A stretch of DNA of 64,000 bases, taken from Hydra vulgaris (taxonomy: Eukaryota > Cnidaria > Hydrozoa > Anthoathecata > Hydridae). The position numbers were made by a program, and so were the translations under genes. The stretch spans positions 33,654,501 to 33,718,500 of the forward strand of contig NC_088927.1 of the NCBI RefSeq assembly GCF_038396675.1. The letters run 5' to 3'. Under the pieces are notes generated by a model that was not told the DNA's origin, ran no database searches, and saw only the letters and a program-made list of their open reading frames with translations. The stretch's first letter is position 1. Each line of letters opens with the position of its first letter. Shown piece by piece: positions 10,302 through 24,500 of the stretch.

Positions 10302-10523
10302 CTATTCATTTCCCAATAAAAGATTCGCAACTTTACAGAGATCATCCAACCTACTAGCAATCAGTTTCCTAACATCACAAACCATACTTAATATTAGTCG
10401 ATCGTCAATTTCATTTAAATCAATGCTGTTTGAAAGAGTTGGATTAAAACGAAAATAGTTTATTCCTGTCATTTCACACCAGCTTTGAGCGCGATCGACA
10501 ACATGGTCATCACTTGCAGACAC
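10302..10523 (-). CDS. PLA2G6: PLA2G6 exon 12 (residues 699-771 and stop)
   Basis: Reads VSASDDHVVDRAQSWCEMTG then INYFRFNPTLSNSIDLNEID and ends LLLGNE-stop (TAG). VDRAxxWC and YFRFNP are iPLA2-beta tail signatures. Acceptor TTGATAG. Confidence 0.95.
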   Translation of the reverse strand: MSASDDHVVDRAQSWCEMTGINYFRFNPTLSNSIDLNEIDDRLILSMVCDVRKLIASRLDDLCKVANLLLGNE

Positions 10524-13500
10524 CTATCAATGAAAAAAGTGCTTTGAAATAATATGAATAAATGCAGTTAAGATTATCAACATTTCTCCATAATTTTACG
10601 ACTTATTTTTTACCTAGGATATTCAACATTGACAAAAACTTTCGATTTCCTGGTATAATATTTTTGATAAAAAATATTTCAATTACCTGGTCTATCATTA
10701 GATCAACAAAACCTTTTAAATTGTCTACAATTTCTGGTGTGTCCCATAACGACGAAGGGCGATATATATCTATAGGGCGTAATGGCTGCAAAGCATATCG
10801 ACCAGTCCCTGCGAGTATAAAAACATTTCTTTTGCATGAAAGAATGAGAATAATAATGAGCTACTGCTTCAAACAAGTAATTAAAAAAAGTTACATATAA
10901 ATTATATAAAAAAACATTAAAAAAAAAAAAAAAATCGAATTCGCATAGTAACTATTTATAACACTCCCTCAAATAGTATTAGCAGTCATAACCTACTCCA
11001 CTATAGAGGCGATTTTACTCCAAATATAACTACTCCACTGTAGTAACTCTTAATTCCTAAGTGAAATTACTATTAATAAAAAACATTGTTTTAAGGTTTT
11101 ATCGAGGTCTTATAAGCATTCATACTTATTAGCACCCGCTGCTTTAGTATGCTCAACCTGTTTCACTGTAAACAACCAATAAAAGAAAAAGTAGTTTCCG
11201 TAGTAGTGGCTCTCAAACCCTTGACCTTAACGATGTGAAGTTGCAATAAAACAATAATGCCATACCTAAAGAAACAATAACCCGTATATTAGCAGCTTGT
11301 TGTTCACTTGTGTTACCAAGGTACTTTTTATACTTGTATATTTCAGATATTGTATCAAGTGTAGGATTATTGGCTATAAGCCCTCCATCTAAGTAACGGC
11401 CAGTTGATCGAAAATATGATGGTGCTGAACAAGAACTTCTTGTTGCTAACCACATCAGTTGGTCTATGGGGAAAAAAATGATTTTATGAAAGAAAAACTT
11501 TTTAAAATTGTTAACAACTTTGGTCTATTTATGAACTGGTTTTTATTCAGTTTTCAATAATTTAAAAAAATATAATTAAAAGAAATTATATTAAAAATAG
11601 TATAAACTAAATATATAGTCTAACTACCCTATGTTTACTACTATCTATGGTAATTAAAAACTTTGGTAAAAGAATTAGATTTGTTGGTCAAATCAATAGT
11701 TATCTAGTAATTAATGTATAAAAATCATCAAATTAAACAAATATAAAAAAAATATATAAACTATTACCAGAAGGTAATGGAGGTCGTGGAAATCTAGCAT
11801 CTCTGATTCGATAATGATCATCATATGGAGCATCGTAATTACGAAAAAAATGAAGCATAGCTGGTCTTCTGTCTGCTAGCACTGCTGGTATAATTAACCT
11901 GTTATAAAAGAACTTATTAAAAACGGAACACTTGGGAATGGTTTGTTAAAAAAAAACGTAAAAAATAATTTAAAAAATCAACAATTACTCTTTATAATTT
12001 TGTTACTATTTGTATTCAAATTTACATTTGTTGCATGATAACAGATTAGCATATTTGTAAATAAAATAAACTATAAATACCAGGTATACCGGTAATGAAA
12101 TAAAACCGAAGTGTACTGGAAGTGAGCGTTGATATAAAATTGTGTCAATAGTAAATGTTTATTTTGAACAAACCTTTTTATTTTTTTCGCTTAGTTATTA
12201 TAACATCTGTCGAACATATTATATTTTAACATTTGTCAAACATATTTTTTGTTTGGTCATTGTTTTAATATCAGTGAAACATATCTTATATACATCAAGT
12301 CATTGAAAAAACAACATACTTTTTTATTGTGTTAAAAATGTCAAATTTTTAACAGAAAGTGATGATTTGCGGAAAACATCTTTTATTTTCATTTGAAGAA
12401 AAGTATTGCAAATTCACATCAAATGCTTGTCAAGCCATATGGTGATCATGCTCTATCAGAAGCAACATGCATAAAATGTTTTCAAAGGTTCAGTTAAACG
12501 TTGAAACCATCACAAGATCACTAAAAAAGTTACACAACAAACAATTTCTGACTGTCTAAAAGCTTTGAGAAAGATCCAAAAGTGTGGAAAATGAGTGCCA
12601 CATGAATTGAATGAAAAACAGATGAAAAACCGAAAAAACACTTGTGGAATTTTGCTTCATAAACACTAAAGAAAATCCGTTTTGCATTGAATCGTTACTG
12701 ACAATGAAAAATGAATTCATTTTAAGAATCCTAAACGGGAAAAAATTATGGTTTAATCTGGAACCATCAACATCGATTGCATAAAGGCAATGTTATGTGT
12801 ATAGTGAAATCAGAAAGGTGTGTTGTATTATGAGCTTCTAGAACCTGGCGAAACTGTGAAACTACAAATCAATACAGACAACAAAGGCCACCACCATCCA
12901 CCTGTACACAAAGCAAAACTGGTTCAGGATATAATCAAAGCAATTGGCTGGGAGCTGCTATCTTAAGGACAGTACTTGCCAGACTTGGCCACTTTATATA
13001 GTATTAAAAACATTTTCCTGCACCACTTGTAACAGTTTAGAAATGTTAAACTGTTTATACATGTTCATGAAGTTTTTATATTATTTAAATACCCATTCTA
13101 TTTTTTCTAGATTCTACTTTAATTAAAAGTTGAGTTAATTAAAAGTACTTATTTAAATCACTTTTATATTTATAATTCCTGAATTAAGTATTGTTTGGAC
13201 AAACAATAAATTTTAAAAGCTATATGTGCGTTATAAAAGTAATAACATTATTATAGAGTTATTACTTTTATAATACATTAGTGATTGTAGTGTTATTACT
13301 TTTATAATACATTAGTGATTGCAGTGTTATTACTTTTATAATACATTAGTGATTGTAGTGTTATTACTTTTGTAATACATTAGTGATTGTAGTGTTATTA
13401 CTTTTATAATACATTAGTGATTGCAGTGTTATTACTTTTATATTACATTAGTGATTGCAGTGTTATTACTTTTATAATACATTAGTGATTGCAGTGTTAT

Positions 13501-16500
13501 TACTTTTATAATACATTAGTGGTTGTAGTGTTATTACTTTTTTAATACATTAGTGATTACAGTGTTATTACTTTTATAATACATTAGTGATTGCAGTGTT
13601 ATTACTTTTGTAATACATTAGTGATTGTAGTGTTATTACTTTTGTAATACATTAGTGATTGTAGTGTTATTACTTTTATAATACATTAGTGATTGCAGTG
13701 TTATTACTTTTATAATACATTAGTGATTGCAGTGTTATTACTTTTGTAGTCAGAAATTTTGTTTTGTTTTTGCTAATTTAAGTTAAAATTAAAGTTATTT
13801 CGCCCCATGAAAACAAAGCACATGGTTTTGCATAAATTAAAACTTTGAAAACCAGATATTTTGCCAAATATTACAACTTGCAACTGCTTATTTCAACCCT
13901 TGATACCATTTTGAATAAAATTAAACAAAGATAATATAATTTCTTCTTCTAGGCTTTAAGAAAATTCCAAAAAAATTAGAATACAATAGATTAATTCAAG
14001 TTTTTAAAAATTTATTCAGTTTTTAGGATTAATTATTCCGAAATAATTTTTTTTTTAAGTATATATTAAATAGCAACTAAAAAAATAATAATGAAAAATG
14101 CAAAAAACTTACTTTGGGTATTCCACTTCATTCATTTTTTTATCCTCACCAAATTCACTCATCAGAAATGAATCTATTAGCTCAGTAGAGTAAGGCCTAA
14201 TTCCAACTAAACAACTGCGACCAAGACGTAAGTATGCGCGTTGCATATACCGAAGACTTTTACCTATTTAATAAATAGTAAAAAAAAATAATATATACTG
14301 AATTACTATTTAGTTATCTATGTTTTATTACATCTATAAATTTTTTGCTTTAAAAACCATTAATCAACAGAATATTCTTTAAACTGTAATTGGGATAAAA
14401 ACAGAATAAAGAAAACAATTTGCTATTGACCGTGCTAAAAACAGATTAAAGAAAAGCATTTGCTATTTACAATAGCAAAAAAAATAAATAAAGAAAACTA
14501 ACCATTTGCTATTGACAGTGCTAAAAAGGAGCCAGTACTAGTTCCACTGATCCAATCAAATAGGTCATATATTTGGCATCCAGTTAATGTTTCAAGTGTC
14601 AGCAATATTTCTGTTAAAATTAACCCACGCATTCCTCCACCATCTAATGAAAGAACAGCTTCTTTATTTGTCTTCATTTTCAAAATAGATTGTGTGCGTG
14701 ATGGAATTTTAGATGGTTGGAGTTTCTCACATTCTTTAATTTTATCTTTGTCTAAAACAAAATAAGAAATTAGTTTATTGTTTACTTATACAAAAAAATT
14801 TAAGGAAAAGCAGCTAAACTTTAAAAGCTGCAATAACTTACGAAAATAACATGAAACACTAAAAAGATGGACTTAAGTAATATACGAAAACATCAACTCA
14901 CTTTATATTAAATAATGTGCAAAATTGATTCATGGTTAAATAATGTGCAGCAATGTTAATTATAAATTTATTTGCCTCTCTGATTCATCATTTAATAATG
15001 TGCAGTTAATTATAAATTTATTAGGCATACAAATAAAACAAATTATCATCAAATAAAAATTTTATCATTTAATTTTGTCTTCAATACATATGTAAATTAT
15101 ATACAATATAATTTACATTTTGGTTTACTGAGCATTGAAAAAAAGTATTTTATGCCATAATTAATCTTTTTCAAAACTAGTAACTTAAATGTTAACAACA
15201 TCTTAAATGTTAACAACATCTTAAATGTTAACAACATCTTAAATGTTAACAACATCTTAAATGTTAACAACATTTTAAATGTTAACAACATCTTAAATGT
15301 TAACAACATCTTAAATGTTAACAACATCTTAAATGTTAACAACATCTAAGTTAAATTGAACTACAAAAAGAATAATTAAAATTTATCAAGAATAATTTTA
15401 AAAAATCACTACCATAAAAAATACTAGGCTGCAATATTTTGAGTTGGATATAATGGTTTAATAGAACTTAACATTGATAGAATTAATGTTGTTGTCATTG
15501 CCCACCTAAATGCACATCTTCACAGAGGTGAAAAATAAATGTGCTCAACTATACTGAAGATGCAAAGAATAAATAAGTTAAAGTGAACAAACACTGTGAT
15601 GAATTATAGCTCTGGGGATATTCTGTGGGGATTTTGCACAAGTTCAAGTTGCAAAAGCAACCTACTGTCAAAAAAGTTGATTTTCTTGAACCATTTAAAT
15701 AAAGAGATAGTTAAATATTCAAACTGGGTTGCTTGCTCCAAAGGCAAAAAAATGCAGATACTAAAACAAAAGTGGACATAGAAACAAAGTTGTTAATTTC
15801 TTTCTTGCGTCCCCAAAAAAAAAAGACAAAAAAAGCAAACAGAATGAAGTTTAAAATTCAATTTTTTTTTTAAAGAACATTAAAAATTCATTTTGCCAGA
15901 ATTAGTAATAATTATTAAATTTTTTTTTGTTTATGTAAAAATATTTCTAGTAACAAATAAATAATTTTTTTGAAATTAACAAATTTTTCTAAAACGGTAT
16001 TTTATTTAAAAAATTTTATGAAAATATTTTACTTATTTTAATTTGCTATTTATGAAAATAAAAATGATTTTTTTAAAATTTGCTTCTTCATTCCTCAGAT
16101 CTGGTAATAACTACAACTTTAAGATTTGGCAGCTTTTGGATCATGTACCTCAAATTATTATTTTATTACTGAAAACATTTTTCATTTTATTGTCTTTTTT
16201 TTAAATTAATTTAAATTTATTATTTTATTGGTTATATTATTTAACTTTATTTTATTTATATATAAACTTATAAATCTATTATAAATTTATATATAAATTT
16301 ATTATAAATTTGTAAAATTTATTGATTTATTATATTGACCTATAATATATTATCAAAGTGAGATGAAAAAGACATTTTTCTTTGTCCTTGATAATATCTT
16401 TCGCTCTTGTATCAGGAGAATAAACAGCCAACAAAATGATTAACATTTAGATGCTCAAATAATATTTGGGTTTTATAATCCTCTTCTTTAATTTTTACTT

Positions 16501-19500
16501 ACCTAAGACCTTCATTTATCGCTGACTGAGGTTTAACGCTAACTGAGGTTTATTGCTGACTGAGGTTTAACAGTACATTTTGAATCATAATGAAATGTTT
16601 CAAACATAAGCTTTGATTAACTATCAGCAAAAATAGTGGAACTTCACAATTAAATACTTTAGACTGAATGAAAAAAGAATTGTTGCTTGTAAGTAATCAA
16701 ATCATTTTTAGTAAATGTTTTTTAATTTTTTTAAATTAAATGTTTTTCTTTAAATTATCTTTTTTATTTAAAATGTTTTTCATCTTTAAATTTTAAATTA
16801 ATAAATATTTTTACTCTTCCGATTCTTTTTTTCTCTTTTTAAAGAAGATAAACTTTTTCTCATTTGTGGGGGTGAAGAGGAAAAAAAACCTTTTTTTCCC
16901 TCTTCACCACCAAAAATGAGATATTTTCCAAATATCTTTTTTTTCTAAAAAAAAAATATTTGGAAAAATTGAAGGTGGATTAATTGACTTTAATTTACTA
17001 CAACATGAAGTAAACTCTGCATTATCTGGCCAATGCAATTTACAAAACAAAGCAATATTTTGTTATGGTCCAGTGTAAGCAAGTAATACTCATAAACCAC
17101 TTGTTTTTTTCAGATACTTCATGAGGAAATTTGCATACAGATGTTTTACAACCTTAAGACTTATAATTTGAGCAACAGTTTAGTACGCGGCATTTTAAAG
17201 GCATCATAAATTATTAAATTTATATTTTTTTGAAAACAGCAACCAATATTTTACAACTTTAGCAAACAAAACATGGGTTTGAAAGACCTTATTTAAAACC
17301 GGCCTTCAGTTAAAAAAAATTCCCGCACACTTTTGAGACTTTCTATAAAGAATGCCTTGGTCCAGATCTAACAAACAAGGTAGGGGAGAGGGGGTTAGGA
17401 TTTTTTTCTTAAATCTAATTTCAATTTATTGTTGGCCTATAATCAATACCTTTTAAATCCAAATTAATATTTTTTACAGAACTTAGTGTGGCTACCAGTG
17501 TGGCATGTGGTTATGATATGTGATATGATACTAGTGTGGTTATGATATGTGATATGATACTAGTGTGGTTATGATATGTGGTTATGATATGTGGTTATGA
17601 TACTAGTGTGTTATGATATGTGGTTATGATGCTTGTGGTTAAATTATTTTTATGCACTGAGTCGTCAAATCAGATTTTATCATCATCAAGCCTGACAAGT
17701 ATCTAAAATTCAAATAACCTTTTTGCATTTAAGTTAGCCAATTTTCACTTTAACTTGTCATTTTTTTTATTTTAATTTGTTTATTTTTACTTTATCATTT
17801 TTATTTGACATTTTTTACTTTAATTTGGCATTTTTTAAATTTTAATTTGGCCAACTTTCAGTTTAATTTGGCACAAATTTGTTTTGTGAGGTGTAAGTTT
17901 TGTGTGCCAAATTAAAATGAAAATTGACAAATGATTAAGTGAAAATTGACAAATTAAAATGAAAAAATGACAAATTAAAATAAAAATTGGCTAACTTAAA
18001 CATAAAAAAAAATTATTTCCTTGTTAGACTCAAAACCATTGTCATCTTTTGTAGAATAGAGGATCACCTGCATTATAAAAGTTTTGACTGAAGCTAAAGA
18101 ATTATCAGAATTCATCTGAAAAGCATCCCCATTTTTAAGTAAATGTTCATCAAGATTTTCATCAACAATGGTCAAGATATAAGCAAAACAATAATCATCC
18201 AGAGTACAAGATTGTTGACCTGGATAACCAAGAGAAGATTGACCTGGATAACCAATCTGAACAGTAAGCATTGTTAAAGAATTGCTGAGCCATTAGAGAT
18301 TAGGCAGCAGAAAATCATATGTTATGGTTTAAAATGAACATTATAATCATTAAACGCTATTATCTTAAAAAATTAAGAATTTAGATATTACAAAAAAATA
18401 TAGAGTATTTGTACTGAAAGAGTATTTAAAACTATTTATTATAAATTGTGTTTCTTGAAGAAAATTAATGAAAGTTTTAAAACGTAATCAGAAAATGCTA
18501 TTTGATGGTAATGAAATGTAAAAAATAGGGTTTAAATAATACTTTTTTCCACATAAGTTTGAAAATATTTGTATTTGCAACAGGTTTCAAGATTCAATTT
18601 ATCAACAGGACTTCAATATTTTTGTTTTCCAAACAAGTAACTTTTACCAAATTGTTTGTTTTCCCAGCAAATAGTACTTTAACTCAATTTTTTTGCAGCA
18701 TGTTTATGCAGTAACTAGTTTATACCTTAGAAAATGCAGAGATTTTAGTGCTATGAAAAAGTCAAACTATGCTTTAAAAAGCAAAAGCAAAAATATGAAA
18801 ATTGGCATGCATTTGCAACAAAAAAAAAAACTTGCAAAAGCTGTAATGTGAAAATCACTATAAAAATTCATATAAAGCAAATAGTGTTGAACAAAAAAAA
18901 AAAAAAAAAAAAAATTTTTTTAATTTTTCTTTTGAATTTTTTAAACTTATTCAAAATAAAAACTTATTCAATACTATTATAGCAACATATATAAAAGAAC
19001 AACAATAACAAGAGCAATAAGAACAAAACATTTAAAAAAATTCAATTCAATTTAAAAAATTAAAACTTACCAATTTCAAAAAGAGAAAAAATTTCTTTAA
19101 TATCTTTGGAACATTTTTGATTAAGGTCTATGTAATCCATTGCAGTTTTACCACTATTGTCTTTAATGCTAACATCAGCTCCAAGAAAAAGCAAACATCT
19201 TAAAATATCTAAATCATCTTGCTATAACAAATTAAAAATACCATAATATAATACATACAGTTTTAACAGCAAATACAATTTTTATTCAATATAAACTCTC
19301 AAAAACAAGAGTGAAAAAAGGATCTCAAAGTGTGGTGGAAGTGTTCTCAAAATCGAGAGTGGTGGAAAGGTTCTCAAATGCAAGAGTGGTGGAAGGGTTC
19401 CATATAAAAGTTTAACATGCAAAATTTAAATATTTTAAAATCCCCAGAATAATGAAAAGTTTATGATAAAAATTATAGAACAAATCTTATAACAACTTCC

Positions 19501-20151
19501 CTAACTTACATGGTATAGAATGCTATAGAAGATGTATATTGTAGGTTACTCAAATTACCAATACAAAAACAAACATACATATTATATTTCGAAAAAAGTT
19601 ATATACAACACATACTGTTATATTTTAATAAAGCAATCACAAAACATTCGAACAGTGGGAACATTATACTCACTTAATTTTTGATTTTGGTTAGATGGAG
19701 CATGATATATTTATAGAATGGTTGAAGGAAGTGTATATACCAGAATACCAAGCTATTAATGCTATTCATATTTTACATCTAAATGGACATATCTTGTTTG
19801 ACAGACATACGTCTTGTTTGACGAACAAATGCCTCAGAGTAGTGCGGTAGTTGTAATGCTATGTTGGGAAAACAATATTATCTTGACTTGTCTACCACAT
19901 TATTCATTAGTTGTTATTCATCTAATATTCTACAACCATTAGCCAGAGGTGTATATTGCTATAACAAACAAGTGTTGAAGGTAGTTCTTACCAATTATTA
20001 CCAAGACGCAGAATGCAAGAATTTAGATTAAAAAAAATTTGCTCAAACAGGTGTATAAGTAGCAAATGTTTTACACATTTGCCGGTTTTCAATATACTGG
20101 GTTATTTTTATTCAACAAAAAAATAATCAATCACTGTCTAATAGCGCTAGA

Positions 20152-20221
<70 letters not shown>

Positions 20222-21527
20222 CCAGTTTTAAAAATGGAGCAAATTTGAAGATTTTTTTAAAATCTATTTTATATGACATGATAAAAATCTGCAATCAAAT
20301 TATTAAAGATGTTAAAAACCTATAAAAAATTAAAACTTGAATAAGTAAAAACTACAACTAGTCCTACAACTAAATAAATCTTAAGTCCTATAACTAAATA
20401 AATCAAATACAAAAAAACAATTTAAGCTTGAAAAACAATAACTAAATTTACAAAAACAAACAAGAACAGTTTACTAGCAACCAGGAATGCGGAGTCCCAA
20501 AAGGACTCCGGCTTTATATCTCTACTTTTTCCAAGTCTGTAGTGTCCAGAAGCTATAAACATGTTTGTTGACTTATGATCTGCTATAAGAAAAAAATTCA
20601 TGAGATTTAATGACTTGAAACTTATTGTTTTTAAGCCCGGAGTCCTGGAGTCCTTGCCGTCATTATACCTACGGACTCCGGGTTCAAAAAATGATCGTTC
20701 CTCTAACTTAAAAGTCTTAATTTTTTTCCTATCAGTAGTTCATAAACTTATTTATATTTTTAGAGCTCCTGGATACCAAAAACTAGTATGAAGTAATCTT
20801 TTTGTGACTTTCAAATCCGGAGTCCGTTTTGGGACTCCGCATCCCTGCTAGCAACAAATAATATTGAGCAAACTTTTTTTTACGACTACAGAATAACAAG
20901 TTTACTAGTTAAAGTAACTAATAAAATCATAGAGGAATTCACACAAGTAATATCTCAATAACAGTCTAATAAAAACAAAGTTGACAGTAGTAAGAGAAAT
21001 CATAAATAATTTAGAAGAACTTTGAGAATATGTAAGGATGAAGGAGGATACAAGGAGAAACAGTCGACTCTTGGCTAACTAATAGAACATCGAAAGTTTC
21101 AAAAGTATTCAAAACATACCAATTCTATAACTCTAAAGTTTATGCAAACGTTTTGCTCTAACTGGATCATCCCCAATCTTCTTTCTTTCTTTAGTTTTTT
21201 AGTTACATTTCTATTTTTTACATTTCGATTTTTATTTAATTAATAATAATAATAAAAAGTAAACAAGTATAATTTAAAAAAACCTTATAAAAACAAAAAA
21301 ACCTACCAACACAGCATGATGTAATGGAGTTACACCATTTTGATCTTGGGCATTAACATCGGCACCATTATAAATCAATGCTATACAGGGTGATAAACGT
21401 TTTCGTAGCACCATTATATGAAGTGGAGTTTCATTGTTAAAATTACGAACATTAAAATCAATGTTTTGATAACTTGCCAAAACATCAATTTGCTAAATTT
21501 ATTTGTTATATAGTAATAATAATATAT

Positions 21528-21579
<52 letters not shown>

Positions 21580-24500
21580 TTTCAAAATCATAATACATTT
21601 ATGATTTTGAAATAACATTTTGCCATCTATGTATATTATATATTATTAGTTTTGTTGCAATTAATAAATGAATAAAATATATATTTTTCAAAAAATGAAG
21701 AAAAAAACCTCAGTATTTTTGGCCCAATGCAATGCAGAACCATTATATTTCTTATCTTTAAGAAAAATACAATCTTGATCATGCTCTAACAGAAGTTTTA
21801 GACACCCTTTACTTTCATGCTTCATTGTGAGATGAATAGGATATGCATGACCACATAACGTTGTTGTACTAACATCTCTCTCTAATAAAAACTGAAGTAC
21901 ACTCTCCTGGGACAATCTAATGGCCACATGTATTGGTGATTCTGTATACTTAGTTATATTATCTAAAGCCCCTTTGAAGTCTTTACCTTAAAAAAAAAAA
22001 TATTAGAATTAAGAAAAAGTATTTAGCATTATTATATATAAGGGTAGGTATAAATTAAGGTTTACTTGAGCCAGGTTTTAAAAAAAAATTTATTTTAAAA
22101 ATGGCTGGTGGCCATTTTTAAAATAAATTAGTTAAAGTAGTTAAAGAGCAAGAAAATGATTTGAAAAAAATGAAGCAAGAAAATGGTAAACTTGAGTACA
22201 GTAAACTTGAAAAAAATTCATAGAATAAAACTTATTCCATTTTTGAACAACAGTTACAACAAAAGACTTAGTGAAATGACAAGTCACACATGATTAAATT
22301 TGGGTAGATGAAATCAGTGATATAGCTAATTTAAGTAGCATGATAGTATTTGCAGAAAAGAGATAAAAACTTTCAATGGTGTGACAGAGGCTTAACTGCT
22401 AAAACATGTTTAAAATGCATTTTTTCACCTTTCAATGTGACAAAACTTGACTGCTAAACATGTTTAAAATGCATTTTTTCACCTTATCCAAAAGAAAAAA
22501 GGCATTGCTAGAAGATCCAGTTCAATATGACAACAGTATTTCATAAGACAGATTCATAAAATAGAACCTGTGTAAAAATTTATGAACATGATAAAGATAA
22601 CTTGAGCAGTTGTCAAGGTTGCTTCTATCAAGCTTGATGCTCCATCATATCAATCATGAGGTTTTTTTAAATCTATTTTTGATAATTTTAATGATAATTT
22701 TGCAATGGATTAATTATACATGAAAAACCAGAAATGAAAGATACTAGATGTTAAAGACTGGAGTCTTTAATAAAGACAAGAATCTTTAACATCTACGCTG
22801 TAACATAATATACAAAAAGAAAAACAATTGTTGTAGCAATAATATTGTAGCATTGATAACACATTGTAATATTGTAAGTTAACATTGCCAGAAGCTTTAA
22901 TAGAAGCATATATAAAGCAGTATGATCATTGTTTGTCATGCTCTAATCATAATCTTTTTCTCTACTAATGTCTTATATGTTTTGTTAATGTCTTATATGC
23001 TTTGTTATTTTTTCTTAAACAAAAACAAACTATTACTTTGAACCAACATAGAATAGATATTTCAAAAGGTTTTTTACTATTAAGCATTATTATTTCTAGT
23101 TGTTGTAACTGACATATTAGAGACTAGATTATGATAATGACTAGAAACAACAAACTTTAAATATTTAATAGGTAATATTTATAATATAGCATGTTTTGTC
23201 AAATCTATTATTTTATTCAACTAATTTATTTTTTATTTTTTTTATTTTGAGTGATTTGATTTTTATTTTATTTTTTTGTTTAAATAGGCAATTAGAATTC
23301 AAATCATTTCATTTTTAATTTGGGGAAAGATTTAGATAAAGCTTACTAGTTGCAATCAAAGCAAAAAAATTTACAGTAAAAAACTCCTCAGTGTGAGATA
23401 GATTAGTAGTTTTTTAGTCATTGAGAACATCAAGGTAAATTAGCTAAAAAAAAGAGGTTGTATGTCTTTTTTATACCGAGTTTATTACAGGTTAATAAAA
23501 TATAATAAATGGTGAAATAAAAGCAGCAAAAAAAAAAAAAACTCAGTGACTAAGGGACACTACCTCAACAAACTAATAAAAAATATTTAAAAAAAAAAAA
23601 ACCTGTTTGTTGCAACAAATCAATTGTTGAAACAAAATTAGTGACTAGCTCTGGATGGTGCACAGTCAAATATTGAAGAGGTGCACTACCAAAAAAATCA
23701 TGAGCAAATTTGGGCTCTTCACGTAGGATCAACTCAATTGTAGCTTGCTGGTGCATTTGCTTATATGATAAAAAAGATACAAATCAAATTCAAATTAAAA
23801 AATTGTGTACATATTTTTCATATTTCTTTTATGATATTCAATTTAGAAATTACCTTTTAATATTGAGTTTTGGGGTAACTATCATATATCTGTATAGATG
23901 TGTGTGTATACACACATATATACTGTATAATATATATTGTAAAAAATATGTTATAAAAAAAATTGTTTATTCAAGAAAAATTAAGAGATTTTTGTAATCT
24001 TTCGATATAATGAAGCTAATTCAATTATTTATTTCAATAATTTTTTTAATTTTTTATTGGACGCTTTGAAACCAAATATTTTTTGAGTATTTTAACATTA
24101 TATGCTGGATCTTGCCTTGAGGCAAAAATATGATGGTCATATGCTTTTCAATAAATGGCAAAAAGGGTTTCTTTTATATAAAAGAAAGGCGTTTCTTTAA
24201 CCATTCACTTATATAAAAATCCATGTTTAAAGTTTACAAGTAATGTATTGTGTACTTTTTAAACCACAAAAAAAAATTGCTCACTATAAAGGAACTTGGG
24301 AGCAATTTTTCAGTTGGAATATACTTTAACTTTTCAGCCACATATCTACCTTTTGATTGATAAAAATATTGCGGTAATGCCATAAATAAACAATGGCTTA
24401 GCAATTGCTGGCTTAGCAATTGTGATAAGTGCTTTTCGATGCTTCACCGTCTTCAATTATGCACAGGTTTTCTTAATTCAAAAGTTTATATAGCTTTTTT

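Noticed and set aside
12944..13126. 60-codon plus-strand frame
   Set aside because: Its first part overlaps the end of the mariner relic and the rest is AT-rich DNA with no similarity.
15097..15345. Open frame with MLLTFK repeats
   Set aside because: Created by an 18-bp tandem repeat whose period is a multiple of three; no start context or similarity.
23710..23997. 95-codon plus-strand frame with hydrophobic stretches
   Set aside because: It starts antisense to PLA2G6 exon 3 and runs into intron; base composition explains the hydrophobicity.
24234..24419. 61-codon minus-strand frame (ALPQYFYQSKGRYVAEKLKY and so on)
   Set aside because: Reads somewhat like protein, but no splice sites in PLA2G6 phase and no family recognised; too short to call.
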